A stretch of 64,000 bases of DNA from Flavobacterium cyclinae (GCF_021172145.1 NZ_CP089095.1:1984001-2048000); one strand, 5' to 3'; shown: positions 8,467 through 17,711, counted from the stretch's first letter. A program made the numbers and translations. The notes: generated by a model from the sequence alone, not told the origin.

Positions 8467-10453
8467 ATTTTACAATAATCTTTTTTGTAGTCGATTGAAC
8501 TCCATTAGATACTTTTACCAAATACATTCCTGATTTTAAATCTAAATTTATTCGAATATCATTATTGAATTCATTTTCCAAAACTAATTGTCCTGAAATA
8601 GTATAAACTTCAACTTTTGAAGCTCCTTCTAAACCCGAAATTATGATATATTCTGTAGCGGGATTTGGATATACTGCCACTTTATTTTCAATTGGAATTT
8701 GATTAGATAGAGCAGCCGACCATGGCTGTCCATAATTAGCACCAAAAATATAATCAACTAAACTAGGATGATCAATAAAAGGATTGCGATTCATTTGCCA
8801 AGTGTAAATGTAATTGTTTCGATTCATTTCAAAATCATCACTAGGATCAGTTATATGCCAATTTAATAATGTTGCTAAATCACCTATATTTCCTGAAGCA
8901 ATTGTAGTACTTGGCAAATATTCGCTTGGATCTCCATTAACTACATTCAATCCATCAAAACGAACAGCCATATAAAATAAAGCTCTTGCCACATCACCTT
9001 TCCAAGAACCTTGATTACCAGTAGGACCGGCATATACAGTTGCCGAATTTACTTCGCCATAATTTTTATTATTTCTAGAGGAATTTTCTTGGCCATTTTC
9101 GGCTCTGATATGATGCGCATCTGAAACACCATCAACAGTTGTTGTAGGACCAGTTGAACTCCAAATATTTATTCCATCAGCGGTATCTCCTTGTGCTACT
9201 TCAAAACCACCTCTTGACTGACAAAAAATATGCTCTCTATTCCACTTTCCTACAATACTACTGGTGTTTTGCTGATCCAATTTTGCCATTGGAGCTTCAA
9301 CATACATACACCAAACTTGATTATTATTCAATGGATTTCTATCGGAAGATCTTAAAATTTCCCATATATCAGCATAACTATGAAGCCTAACAACAGCTGG
9401 ATTAGCAATAATATTTTGCAATTCTTGTTTTAGAGCATCTCCTGATAAACCTTCTAAAGAATTATAATACCCTGGTGGAATAGTTGGAGTTACTACATTG
9501 TAGGTAGGATTTAATGGTGTTCCCCATGGATCTGTAGCAAAATTAGCATCTAAAACTCTGTAAATTATGTTGTCATTATTTGCTAAATAATCAGCAGGTA
9601 ATGGCTGAAAAACAAATTTCATTTCTTCATCGCCCTCATCTAATCCATCATCAAGTAATATGATACCAGTTTGACCAGAAGATTGACCAACAGGTATAGA
9701 AACTGTTAATCCTCCTGAAAAATCAGACATATTGAAATTACCATTATTTAAAGTAAAATTGATAATTAAAGTTTCATTTTGAACAGGTTGACTAGTAGTA
9801 AAAATAAAATTAAAACTATCACCTTCAGAAAAAGTTGTTTGAGAAGTAGATACTGTTATGTAATTAAATACAATTCCAGAACCATCATTTGGCATACCCG
9901 GTGTAGGTGTTTTTACTTCGTAAGTTCCATCATTTTTTCTTTGAATTGATTTAGAAATGGAAGTTGAATTTTCAATATCAGGGGTACTTACAGTAATATT
10001 CAACGCAGTCATTAAATTTGAAGCCGTTGTAGAATTACTATTAGAGTAAGCCAATGCATCAATTAAATTTAAAGTTGTAGGTGAAGTTCCAGATGGAAAG
10101 TCAGTAGCATTTGCTAGATATAATGCAGCTACATCAGGACCGTTTTGAAAAAAATTTGCACTTAAAATTAAACTAGGTGAAGGAGTAACACCCGAATTTC
10201 CAAAGTGAATTATTCCATTCGCATCTGTAGAATAACCATCTAAATCAATAGCTAAATAACTTGCAATAGTACCTTCATTATAAAAGACTATCACATATCC
10301 ATCTAATGAGAAATTTGGTGTGTCTGATTTTAATTCAATAAATTCTTTAGTATCACTTCCAGGATTATCAGCATCTACTTCATTTATAACAACTTGAGAA
10401 TTGATATGAAGGCTAAAAAAAAATAAAACTAATGCAAGTAATTTTTTTCTCAT
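8465..10453 (-). CDS. Secreted endonuclease I with lamin-tail and type IX sorting domains
   Basis: 662 residues. Signal peptide 1-20, then a lamin-tail-like beta domain (about 20-190, starting VVINEVDADNPGS), then a Calx-beta-like segment with acidic DDGLDEGDEE (about 200-300). An endonuclease I (EndA/NucM) catalytic domain follows at about 330-570, with WNREHIF at 404-410, DAHHIR at 445-450 and ENSSRNNKNYG after it. The C-terminus is a type A Por sorting domain from YPNP at 595. Family members are non-specific metal-dependent DNA/RNA nucleases. Here the protein is expected to be exported by the type IX system and released or surface-anchored. A likely role is scavenging phosphate and nucleotides from extracellular DNA. 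Confidence 0.93.
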   Translation of the reverse strand: MRKKLLALVLFFFSLHINSQVVINEVDADNPGSDTKEFIELKSDTPNFSLDGYVIVFYNEGTIASYLAIDLDGYSTDANGIIHFGNSGVTPSPSLILSANFFQNGPDVAALYLANATDFPSGTSPTTLNLIDALAYSNSNSTTASNLMTALNITVSTPDIENSTSISKSIQRKNDGTYEVKTPTPGMPNDGSGIVFNYITVSTSQTTFSEGDSFNFIFTTSQPVQNETLIINFTLNNGNFNMSDFSGGLTVSIPVGQSSGQTGIILLDDGLDEGDEEMKFVFQPLPADYLANNDNIIYRVLDANFATDPWGTPLNPTYNVVTPTIPPGYYNSLEGLSGDALKQELQNIIANPAVVRLHSYADIWEILRSSDRNPLNNNQVWCMYVEAPMAKLDQQNTSSIVGKWNREHIFCQSRGGFEVAQGDTADGINIWSSTGPTTTVDGVSDAHHIRAENGQENSSRNNKNYGEVNSATVYAGPTGNQGSWKGDVARALFYMAVRFDGLNVVNGDPSEYLPSTTIASGNIGDLATLLNWHITDPSDDFEMNRNNYIYTWQMNRNPFIDHPSLVDYIFGANYGQPWSAALSNQIPIENKVAVYPNPATEYIIISGLEGASKVEVYTISGQLVLENEFNNDIRINLDLKSGMYLVKVSNGVQSTTKKIIVK

Positions 10454-10467
10454 AAATACAATTTTAT

Positions 10468-10475
10468 CAAAAATA
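10468..10475 (-). promoter_or_regulatory. Candidate -7 box for the endonuclease gene
   Basis: On the minus strand this reads TATTTTTG (TAnnTTTG), 14 bases upstream of the ATG at 10453. No clear -33 TTG is seen. Confidence 0.45.
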
Positions 10476-10625
10476 CGAATATTAATTGAACCTAATGTTT
10501 TTTATACTTAATATAATTAATTTTAAGCTAATTTTAATTCGATTGTACGAGTATTTTTATATTTTGCATTGCATTAAGCAACTTTTTACTTAATTTGTCA
10601 TCTAAATAAAAAAGCCATTACGATT

Positions 10626-13445
10626 TTGAAATTAGTTTTAAAAATAATCCTCCTTATTTTCCCTTTTCTAATTTATTCACAACATTCTACAAAGATGATT
10701 GTGAGAGTAAATATTGAAGATCATACACTACTAATCAATCAAACTTTAACTTATAACAACACTAGTAACGATACTTTACAACATATCATTTTAAACGACT
10801 GGAATAATGCTTTTTCTTCAAAATCATCTGCATTAGCTAAACGCTTTTCGGATGAATTCATCAGAGCTTTCCATTTAGCTACTGACAAAGAAAGAGGATA
10901 TACCAATATTACTTCAATTGTAGATGAAAATTACCAAAATATTTATTGGGAAAGACCAAATGATAAAGTCGACTTAGTTAAATTAAATCTGAACCAACCT
11001 CTTTTACCTTGTTCAAAAAAAACATTTACATTAGTCTATGTAATTAAAATTCCTGATTCAAAATTCACAAAATATGGATTTGATAGCAATGGAAGAATTA
11101 CATTAAAAGATTGGTTTTTAAATCCATCTAAGTATGAATACAAACAATTTGTCCAACAAAGCAATGAAAATTTAGATGACATTCCAAACGCAGCATCTGA
11201 TTTTGAAATAGAATTTGAATTACCTTCAAATTATTTTTTATCTAGCAACTTAAACGAAATTAACACTATTGAACAAAACACTACCAAAAAAGTAATCTTA
11301 AGTTCAGAAAATAAAAATGATATTTCAATAATCATACAACCCACTAACACTTACCAAACCTATAAAAATGAAATTATTGAAGTTAGTTGCGGTATTGAAG
11401 ACAATCATGTAAATGAAATTCAAAAGGCAATAATATTTGATAAAATCACAAGATTTACAGCATCAAAATTAGGAATGCCTTTAACAAAAAAAATAGTAAT
11501 TAGTAATGAAGATTATGCCAGACAACCTTTTTATGGCCTAAATCAATTACCAAGTTTTTTAAGTCCTTTTCCTAATGACCTTTTGTATGAATTAAAATTT
11601 ATTAAATCTTACTTAAATAACTATTTAAAAGAAAACATTGATTTAAATCACAGAAAAGATTATTGGATTCATGATGGTATTCAAGTATTTTTAATGATGC
11701 AATATATTGATGAATTTTATCCAGATTTAAAAATGACGGGAAATATTTCAAGTTTAAAATTATTAAAACCTTATCATTTTATAAATCTTGATTTTAACCT
11801 ACAGCACAATTATTTGTACATGCTTATGGCCAGAAAAAATTTAGACCAACCATTAAATGAACCAAAAAATAAACTCATAAAATTTAACGAACAAATTGCC
11901 AGTAAATATAGAGCAGGTTTAAGTTTTAAATATCTAGATAGTTATCTTGGAAACGACATTGTTCACAATTCAATAAAAGAATACATTCAAGAGAATCAAT
12001 TTTTTGGTACAAACTCACGTCAATTTGAAACTATATTATTAAAAAATAGCCCTAAAGATATCAATTGGTTTTTTAGAACTGTTGTTGAAACTCGCGACTT
12101 AATTGATTATAAATTTGGTAAGGTAACGAAAACTAAAGATTCATTATCAGTAAACATCATTAATAAAACAGGAACTAATGTTCCCATATCATTATATCAT
12201 ATTAAGAACAATGAGGTTATTCACAAAAGCTGGATTACAAATATCACAAGCGATTCTACCATCGTAATTCCTAGATTTGATGCCGATAAATTAACTCTGA
12301 ATTACAACAACGAAGTCCCTGAATATAATTTGAGAAATAATTGGAAATCTTTAAAAGGATTTTTCTTCAATAACAGACCATTTAAATTCTTATTTTTTAG
12401 AGATTTAGAAAACCCGTACTACAATCAAATATTTTATGTTCCCGAAGCCGAATTTAATATTTATGATGGAGTAGCTTTAGGAATGAGAATTAACAACAAA
12501 TCCATTTTAAACAAACCTTTTACATTTAGTGCAACACCTATGTACTCTAGTAACACAGGAAAATTTGTTGGGAAATTCTCAGCAGTGGTTGAAGACAACA
12601 TAAGAGAGAAAGGCAAATTGTACAGTATTCGCTATTTGGTAACTGGAAGCCGATTTCATTATGCCAAAGACGCCTTTTATTCTAACTTTGTTCCAATAGT
12701 TCAATTTAGATTCAGAGATGAAAACTTAAGAACCAATAAAAACGAGTTTATCCAACTTAGACAAGTGTACATTAACCGAGATAAATCTGAATTTACAATT
12801 GATACAAATACAGAAAATTATAATATTTTCAATATTAAATACGGAAATTATCAATCTGAAGGAACCAAACATTTCTCGCTCTTAAATGATTTTCAATTAT
12901 CTGGTTCTTTTGGTAAAGTAGCTACTGAAATACATTATCGTAAACTTTTCGAAAACAATCGTCAAATTAGTTTACGTCTTTTTGCAGGTGCTTTTATGTA
13001 CAGAAGTACCAATTCAGATTTCTTTAGTTTTGGATTAGATAGACTAAATGATTATATGTTTGATTATAGTCTTTTAGGTAGAAGCGAAACTACCGGAATT
13101 TACAGCCAACAATATGTTTATGCTGAAGGTGGATTTAAATCTAAATTGGATACTAGATTTGCAAATCAATGGATGACAACTCTTAATGGAACATTCAATA
13201 TTTGGAATTGGATACAAGTCTATGGAGATGCTGGTATGCTAAAAAACAAACATACAAGTGCTAAATTTGTTTACGATTCAGGATTACATTTCAATTTGGT
13301 ACCCGATTATTTTGAACTTTTCTTACCTGTCTATTCATCAAACGGATTCGCTTTAGATGATGCTAATTATGGACAACAAATTCGTTTCGTTGTTACATTA
13401 AGTCCAAAAACATTAATTTCACTATTTACTAGAAAATGGTTTTAA
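10626..13445 (+). CDS. Degenerate M1-aminopeptidase-like protein with C-terminal outer-membrane barrel
   Basis: 939 residues. Signal peptide 1-19 (...FLIYSQ), then an M1-type N-terminal beta domain (about 20-250), then a helical region where the gluzincin active site should be. The expected HEXXH position reads YELKFIKSYLNNYL (321-334). The usual WLNEG downstream reads YWIHDGIQ (346-353), so the zinc ligands are missing. The last 350 or so residues look like repeated amphipathic strands and end in RKWF with a terminal Phe, suggesting an outer-membrane barrel. The start is TTG at 10626, because the first in-frame ATG (10695) would remove the signal peptide. I infer a non-catalytic surface or periplasmic protein of unknown function. 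Confidence 0.7.
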   Translation: MKLVLKIILLIFPFLIYSQHSTKMIVRVNIEDHTLLINQTLTYNNTSNDTLQHIILNDWNNAFSSKSSALAKRFSDEFIRAFHLATDKERGYTNITSIVDENYQNIYWERPNDKVDLVKLNLNQPLLPCSKKTFTLVYVIKIPDSKFTKYGFDSNGRITLKDWFLNPSKYEYKQFVQQSNENLDDIPNAASDFEIEFELPSNYFLSSNLNEINTIEQNTTKKVILSSENKNDISIIIQPTNTYQTYKNEIIEVSCGIEDNHVNEIQKAIIFDKITRFTASKLGMPLTKKIVISNEDYARQPFYGLNQLPSFLSPFPNDLLYELKFIKSYLNNYLKENIDLNHRKDYWIHDGIQVFLMMQYIDEFYPDLKMTGNISSLKLLKPYHFINLDFNLQHNYLYMLMARKNLDQPLNEPKNKLIKFNEQIASKYRAGLSFKYLDSYLGNDIVHNSIKEYIQENQFFGTNSRQFETILLKNSPKDINWFFRTVVETRDLIDYKFGKVTKTKDSLSVNIINKTGTNVPISLYHIKNNEVIHKSWITNITSDSTIVIPRFDADKLTLNYNNEVPEYNLRNNWKSLKGFFFNNRPFKFLFFRDLENPYYNQIFYVPEAEFNIYDGVALGMRINNKSILNKPFTFSATPMYSSNTGKFVGKFSAVVEDNIREKGKLYSIRYLVTGSRFHYAKDAFYSNFVPIVQFRFRDENLRTNKNEFIQLRQVYINRDKSEFTIDTNTENYNIFNIKYGNYQSEGTKHFSLLNDFQLSGSFGKVATEIHYRKLFENNRQISLRLFAGAFMYRSTNSDFFSFGLDRLNDYMFDYSLLGRSETTGIYSQQYVYAEGGFKSKLDTRFANQWMTTLNGTFNIWNWIQVYGDAGMLKNKHTSAKFVYDSGLHFNLVPDYFELFLPVYSSNGFALDDANYGQQIRFVVTLSPKTLISLFTRKWF

Positions 13446-13461
13446 TAGATTTTTATCTATT
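13444..13461 (+). terminator. Weak AT-rich hairpin after the M1-like gene
   Basis: AATAGAT-TTTT-ATCTATT overlaps the stop codon and is followed by TTGTTT. The stem is AT-only apart from one G-C pair, so termination is likely inefficient. Confidence 0.35.
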
Positions 13462-13569
13462 TGTTTAACAATTTAACAATAAAAAGTGATTTTAAAATGA
13501 ATTCATTGCGTTTTTCAAATCAAAACCATTGATAATTTAATAATAATTAAAAAAATATTAAACATCATA

Positions 13570-13599
13570 TTGTTTTGTAACTCGTTTTATTTAAATTTG
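13570..13599 (+). promoter_or_regulatory. Bacteroidetes-type promoter for the E1 dehydrogenase gene
   Basis: TTG at 13570-13572, a 19-base spacer, then TAAATTTG at 13592-13599. This is the consensus -33/-7 arrangement. It lies 29 bases upstream of the ATG. Confidence 0.8.
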
Positions 13600-13628
13600 T
13601 TGAATTATCAATTTCGTATATCCAGCTT

Positions 13629-16031
13629 ATGAAAACAGCAACAACATCGGAAGTAGTTTCTTTTGAAGATTTTAAAAAAGAAGTCATTAACGATTATAAA
13701 ATCGCCCGAATCAGTAGAGAATGTAGCCTTCTTGGAAGAAAAGAAGTACTTACTGGTAAAGCAAAGTTCGGAATTTTTGGTGATGGTAAAGAAGTACCGC
13801 AATTAGCCATGGCAAAAGCATTTCAAAACGGTGATTTTCGTTCAGGATATTACCGTGACCAAACCTTTATGATGGCAATTGGCGCTTTAAATATTGAGCA
13901 ATTTTTCGCTGGGTTATATGGCCATACAGATATTAATTTTGACCCAATGAGTGCTGGACGTCAAATGGGTGGTCACTTTGCTACGCATTCTTTAGACGAA
14001 AACGGAAATTGGAACAACTTAACTCAACAAAAGAATTCGAGTTCTGATATCTCTCCTACCGCTGGGCAAATGCCTCGTTTGTTAGGATTGGCTCAGGCTT
14101 CAAAAATATATAGAAATGTATCAGGTATCAACCAAACCAACTTCTCCGAAAACGGAAACGAAGTAGCTTGGGGAACTATCGGAAATGCTTCAACTTCTGA
14201 AGGATTATTCTTCGAAACCATCAACGCTGCCGGTGTTTTACAAGTACCAATGGTAATGAGTGTTTGGGACGACGAATATGGGATTTCAGTTCATGCTCGC
14301 CATCAAACTACAAAAGAAAACATCTCTGAAATCTTAAAAGGTTTCCAACGTGATGAAAATACAAAAGGGTATGAAATTTTACGTGTTAAAGGTTGGGATT
14401 ACCCAAGCTTAGTAGAAACGTATCAAAAAGCTTCTCAAATTGCACGTGAAGAACATGTACCAGTTTTAGTTCACGTTCAAGAATTAACGCAACCACAAGG
14501 TCACTCTACTTCTGGAAGTCACGAACGTTATAAAAATGCTGAACGTTTGGCTTGGGAAGCAGAATTTGATTGTATCGCAAAGATGAAAACTTGGTTAATT
14601 GAAAACAATATCGCTACTTCAGAAGAACTAGATGAAATTGATAACCAAGCTAAAAAAGATGTTTTAGAAGGTAAAAAAGCGGCTTGGACCAACTTTACTA
14701 CTCCAATTAAAGCAGAACAACAAGATTTAGTTGCTCTATTAAACACCATCGCTTCACAAAGTGAAAACAAAGTGTTTATTGAAAAAATTGCTAATGATAT
14801 TGCTTCAATAAAAGAACCTATTCGTAAAGATATTTTAGTAGCGGCACGTAAAGTGTTACGAATGATTATAAAAGAAAATTCTCGAACTAATTTGGCGTCT
14901 TGGATTGAAAATTATACAGAAAAAATTCAACCTAAATTCAGTTCGCATTTATTTTCTCAATCAGATAAAAACGTATTAAAAACCAAAGAAGTAGCTCCAA
15001 CATACGATGCAACAGCTGAAGATGTAGATGCTCGTTTGGTTTTAAGAGATAACTTTGATGCTATCTTTTCTAAATATCCAGAAACGTTAATTTTTGGTGA
15101 GGATTCTGGAAATATTGGTGACGTAAACCAAGGTTTGGAAGGCATGCAAGAAAAATACGGAGAATTACGTGTTGCCGATGTCGGAATTCGTGAAGCTACA
15201 ATTTTAGGTCAAGGAATTGGAATGGCAATGAGAGGATTACGTCCAATTGCTGAGATTCAATATTTAGATTATTTGTTGTATGCTATTCAAATCATGAGTG
15301 ATGATTTAGCTACATTACAATATAGAACCGCTGGTCGTCAAAAAGCACCTTTAATCATCAGAACTCGTGGTCACCGTTTAGAAGGTGTTTGGCATTCGGG
15401 TTCTCCTATGGGAATGATTATCAATGCAATTAGAGGGATTCACGTTTTGGTTCCAAGAAACATGACCAAAGCTGCAGGTTTTTACAACACTTTATTAGAA
15501 ACTGACGAACCTGCATTAGTTGTAGAATGTTTGAATGGTTATCGTTTAAAAGAAAAAATGCCAACCAACTTAGGCGAATTCAAAACACCTATCGGAGTTG
15601 TTGAAACTATAAAACAAGGAATGGATATTACCTTAGTTTCTTACGGTTCTACATTGCGCTTAGTAGAACAAGCGGCAAATGAATTAGAATCTGTTGGAAT
15701 TAGCGCTGAAATCATTGACATTCAATCGTTACTTCCTTTCGATATTAATCATGACATCGTAAAATCGGTAGCAAAAACAAATCGTTTGTTAGTAATTGAT
15801 GAAGACGTTCCTGGTGGAGCAAGCGCTTATATTTTACAAGAAATTGTAGAAAATCAAAACGCTTATAAACATTTAGATAGCGCTCCTCAAACATTAGCTT
15901 CAAAAGCACACCGACCAGCTTACGGAACAGACGGCGATTACTTCTCAAAACCTTCTGCAGAAGACATTTTTGAAAAAGTTTACGCTATTATGAACGAGGC
16001 AAATCCAACAAAATATCCAAGTTTATATTAA
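13629..16031 (+). CDS. 2-oxoacid dehydrogenase E1, fused alpha and beta subunits
   Basis: 800 residues. The alpha-type half (about 1-390) is joined by a helical linker to a beta-type transketolase-like half (about 470-800, from RLVLRDNFDAIF...FGEDSGNIGDVNQG). It is the ThDP-dependent decarboxylase of a branched-chain 2-oxoacid (2-oxoisovalerate) or pyruvate dehydrogenase complex and feeds acyl groups to a lipoyl E2. The ThDP site is a variant: GNASTSEG replaces GDGxxxEG, and the later Asn segment reads DDEYGIS. No E2 or E3 gene is adjacent. The fused form is common in Bacteroidetes and usually annotated as branched-chain, but the substrate cannot be fixed from sequence. Confidence 0.88.
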   Translation: MKTATTSEVVSFEDFKKEVINDYKIARISRECSLLGRKEVLTGKAKFGIFGDGKEVPQLAMAKAFQNGDFRSGYYRDQTFMMAIGALNIEQFFAGLYGHTDINFDPMSAGRQMGGHFATHSLDENGNWNNLTQQKNSSSDISPTAGQMPRLLGLAQASKIYRNVSGINQTNFSENGNEVAWGTIGNASTSEGLFFETINAAGVLQVPMVMSVWDDEYGISVHARHQTTKENISEILKGFQRDENTKGYEILRVKGWDYPSLVETYQKASQIAREEHVPVLVHVQELTQPQGHSTSGSHERYKNAERLAWEAEFDCIAKMKTWLIENNIATSEELDEIDNQAKKDVLEGKKAAWTNFTTPIKAEQQDLVALLNTIASQSENKVFIEKIANDIASIKEPIRKDILVAARKVLRMIIKENSRTNLASWIENYTEKIQPKFSSHLFSQSDKNVLKTKEVAPTYDATAEDVDARLVLRDNFDAIFSKYPETLIFGEDSGNIGDVNQGLEGMQEKYGELRVADVGIREATILGQGIGMAMRGLRPIAEIQYLDYLLYAIQIMSDDLATLQYRTAGRQKAPLIIRTRGHRLEGVWHSGSPMGMIINAIRGIHVLVPRNMTKAAGFYNTLLETDEPALVVECLNGYRLKEKMPTNLGEFKTPIGVVETIKQGMDITLVSYGSTLRLVEQAANELESVGISAEIIDIQSLLPFDINHDIVKSVAKTNRLLVIDEDVPGGASAYILQEIVENQNAYKHLDSAPQTLASKAHRPAYGTDGDYFSKPSAEDIFEKVYAIMNEANPTKYPSLY

Positions 16032-16036
16032 AAAAT

Positions 16037-16068
16037 TTGGTTATTCAAAAATTAATTACAAATATTTG
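16037..16068 (+). promoter_or_regulatory. Probable promoter of the trp operon leader
   Basis: TTG at 16037-16039, a 21-base spacer, then AATATTTG at 16061-16068, one mismatch from TAnnTTTG. It lies 17 bases upstream of the leader-peptide ATG, so transcription would begin just before the leader. Confidence 0.5.
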
Positions 16069-16085
16069 CATATACAATTAAGAAA

Positions 16086-16142
16086 ATGATTTCAATTTTA
16101 AACAATACTTGGTGGTGGTCTAACTTACGTCAAACGTCGTGA
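16086..16142 (+). CDS. trpL: trp operon leader peptide (three consecutive Trp codons)
   Basis: An 18-codon ORF, MISILNNTWWWSNLRQTS, ends at TGA 16140-16142. Codons 9-11 are TGG TGG TGG. Trp is one of the rarest residues, and the ORF sits between a promoter-like site and a strong terminator just before trpE. This is the layout of ribosome-mediated attenuation: when charged tRNA-Trp is scarce the ribosome stalls on the Trp run and the terminator does not form. The gene is too short for normal gene finders. Naming it trpL is by analogy. Confidence 0.85.
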   Translation: MISILNNTWWWSNLRQTS

Positions 16143-16182
16143 GCGAAACCTGCTATAGTATAATTTAAAACCAAATACATAG

Positions 16183-16217
16183 AAAAGGCTTGTCAATCAC
16201 GACAAGCCTTTTTTTAT
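16183..16217 (+). terminator. trp attenuator terminator
   Basis: AAGGCTTGTC (16185-16194), loop AATCAC, GACAAGCCTT (16201-16210), then a run of T. This is a 10-bp perfect stem, extended by flanking A/T pairs, ending about 20 bases before the trpE ATG. By eye I find only weak antiterminator candidates: 16139-16144 (GTGAGC) with 16188-16193 (GCTTGT) using G-U pairs. In addition, TACTTGGT (16106-16113) in the Trp-codon region can pair with ACCAAATA (16170-16177) at 7 of 8 positions. Confidence 0.88.
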
Positions 16218-16237
16218 TGTCAAAAATTAAATCAAAT

Positions 16238-17638
16238 ATGAAAAAATATAAATTACATACCCACTACAAACAAATTCTAGCCGACACCATTACACCAGTG
16301 AGTATTTACTTGAAGATTCGCGATAAATTTCCAAACAGTATTCTTTTGGAGAGTTCTGATTATCATGCGAATGACAACAGTTTTTCGTATATCTGTTTTA
16401 ATCCAATTGCATCAATAAAAGTAGAAAACAGAAAGATTGAAACACAATTACCAGATGGTTTTTCAGAAATTATCCCAATTGATGCTGATGTTAATGTTGC
16501 TAAAGAAATCGAAAACTTTTCAAATCAATTTGAAACAGAAAAGTCAGATTTTAAATTCATAACACAAGGATTATTTGGTTATTTAGCTTATGATTCGATT
16601 CAATATTTTGAAAAAGTATCAATTGCAAAAAAATCAACAGAAAACGAAATTCCTGAAATCTTTTACGCTGTTTATCAGAATATAATCGCAATCAATCATT
16701 TTAAAAACGAAGCGTATATATTCTGTCATAGTGTTGACGGAAGCAACAATATAGCTGAAATCGAACAATTATTTCAAGCGAAAAACTTTGCTTCATTCTC
16801 CTTCCAAAAATCAGGAAACGGAACTTCTAACTTAACTGATGACGAATTCAAAAATTATGTTACATTAGCCAAAAAACATTGTTTACGTGGTGAAGTTTTT
16901 CAATTGGTTTTATCTAGAAGATTTTCTCAAGATTTCAAAGGTGATGAATTCAATGTGTATCGTGCTTTACGAAGTATCAATCCTTCACCTTATTTGTTTT
17001 ATTTCGATTACGGAAATTTCAAAATATTTGGTTCATCGCCTGAAGCACAATTGGTTATCAAAAACAATCTTGCTGAAATTCATCCTATCGCTGGTACATT
17101 CAAACGCACAGGAAACGACGAACAAGATGCCGAATTAGCTAAAAAATTAGGCGAAGACACCAAAGAAAACAGCGAACACGTTATGTTAGTCGATTTAGCT
17201 AGAAATGATTTAAGCAGAAGCTGTAACGAAGTGAAAGTAGAAAAATACAAGGAAGTCCAATTTTTCTCTCACGTAATTCATTTGGTTTCAAAAGTATCAG
17301 GAAAATTAAAAGAAAATCATACTTTTATGGAGTTAGTTGCTAAAACTTTTCCAGCCGGAACACTAACTGGTGCTCCAAAAATAAAAGCTATGGAATTGAT
17401 TGAAAACATTGAAAAAACCAACAGAAGTTTTTATGGTGGCGCCATCGGAGTTTTGGATTTTGAAGGGAATTTCAATCACGCTATTATGATTCGTTCTTTT
17501 TTGAGTAAAAATCATACTTTACATTTTCGGGCGGGAGCCGGAATTGTAGAAAGTTCCTCAGAAGAAAACGAAATGCAAGAAGTTTATAATAAATTAGGAG
17601 CATTACAAAAAGCATTAGATTTAGCAGAAAACATATAA
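16238..17638 (+). CDS. trpE: Anthranilate synthase component I
   Basis: Chorismate to anthranilate, using ammonia from TrpG. It catalyses the first committed step of Trp synthesis. 466 residues from the ATG at 16238. A longer in-frame reading from TTG 16190 is rejected because it begins inside the attenuator stem. The LLESS motif near residue 37 matches the Trp feedback-inhibition site of TrpE proteins. The chorismate-binding C-terminal half carries PSPYLFYFDYG, IAGTFKRTG, VDLARNDLSR and FPAGTLTGAPK. It is followed by a 171-base gap to trpG that holds a partial palindromic repeat. Presence with trpG and the other trp genes excludes pabB. Confidence 0.95.
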   Translation: MKKYKLHTHYKQILADTITPVSIYLKIRDKFPNSILLESSDYHANDNSFSYICFNPIASIKVENRKIETQLPDGFSEIIPIDADVNVAKEIENFSNQFETEKSDFKFITQGLFGYLAYDSIQYFEKVSIAKKSTENEIPEIFYAVYQNIIAINHFKNEAYIFCHSVDGSNNIAEIEQLFQAKNFASFSFQKSGNGTSNLTDDEFKNYVTLAKKHCLRGEVFQLVLSRRFSQDFKGDEFNVYRALRSINPSPYLFYFDYGNFKIFGSSPEAQLVIKNNLAEIHPIAGTFKRTGNDEQDAELAKKLGEDTKENSEHVMLVDLARNDLSRSCNEVKVEKYKEVQFFSHVIHLVSKVSGKLKENHTFMELVAKTFPAGTLTGAPKIKAMELIENIEKTNRSFYGGAIGVLDFEGNFNHAIMIRSFLSKNHTLHFRAGAGIVESSSEENEMQEVYNKLGALQKALDLAENI

Positions 17639-17688
17639 ACAAGTGCAAGAACAAGTTCAAGAACAAAAACAAAAATCAAGTACAAATT

Positions 17689-17711
17689 GTCAAGTCGAGC
17701 GAAGTCGAGAC
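17689..17711. repeat. Partial palindromic intergenic repeat between trpE and trpG
   Basis: TGTCAAGTCGAGCGAAGTCG followed by AGA: one half of the element seen complete at 19463-19519 (shared TCGAGCG and AGTCGAGA cores). It can fold as AGTC...GACT with the same two-base bulge seen there. The rest of this 171-base gap is an A-rich, CAAG-rich stretch with no gene. Confidence 0.65.

Noticed and set aside
16190..16237. N-terminal extension of trpE from TTG 16190
   Set aside because: It begins inside the stem of the attenuator terminator, and homologues begin near the ATG at 16238.
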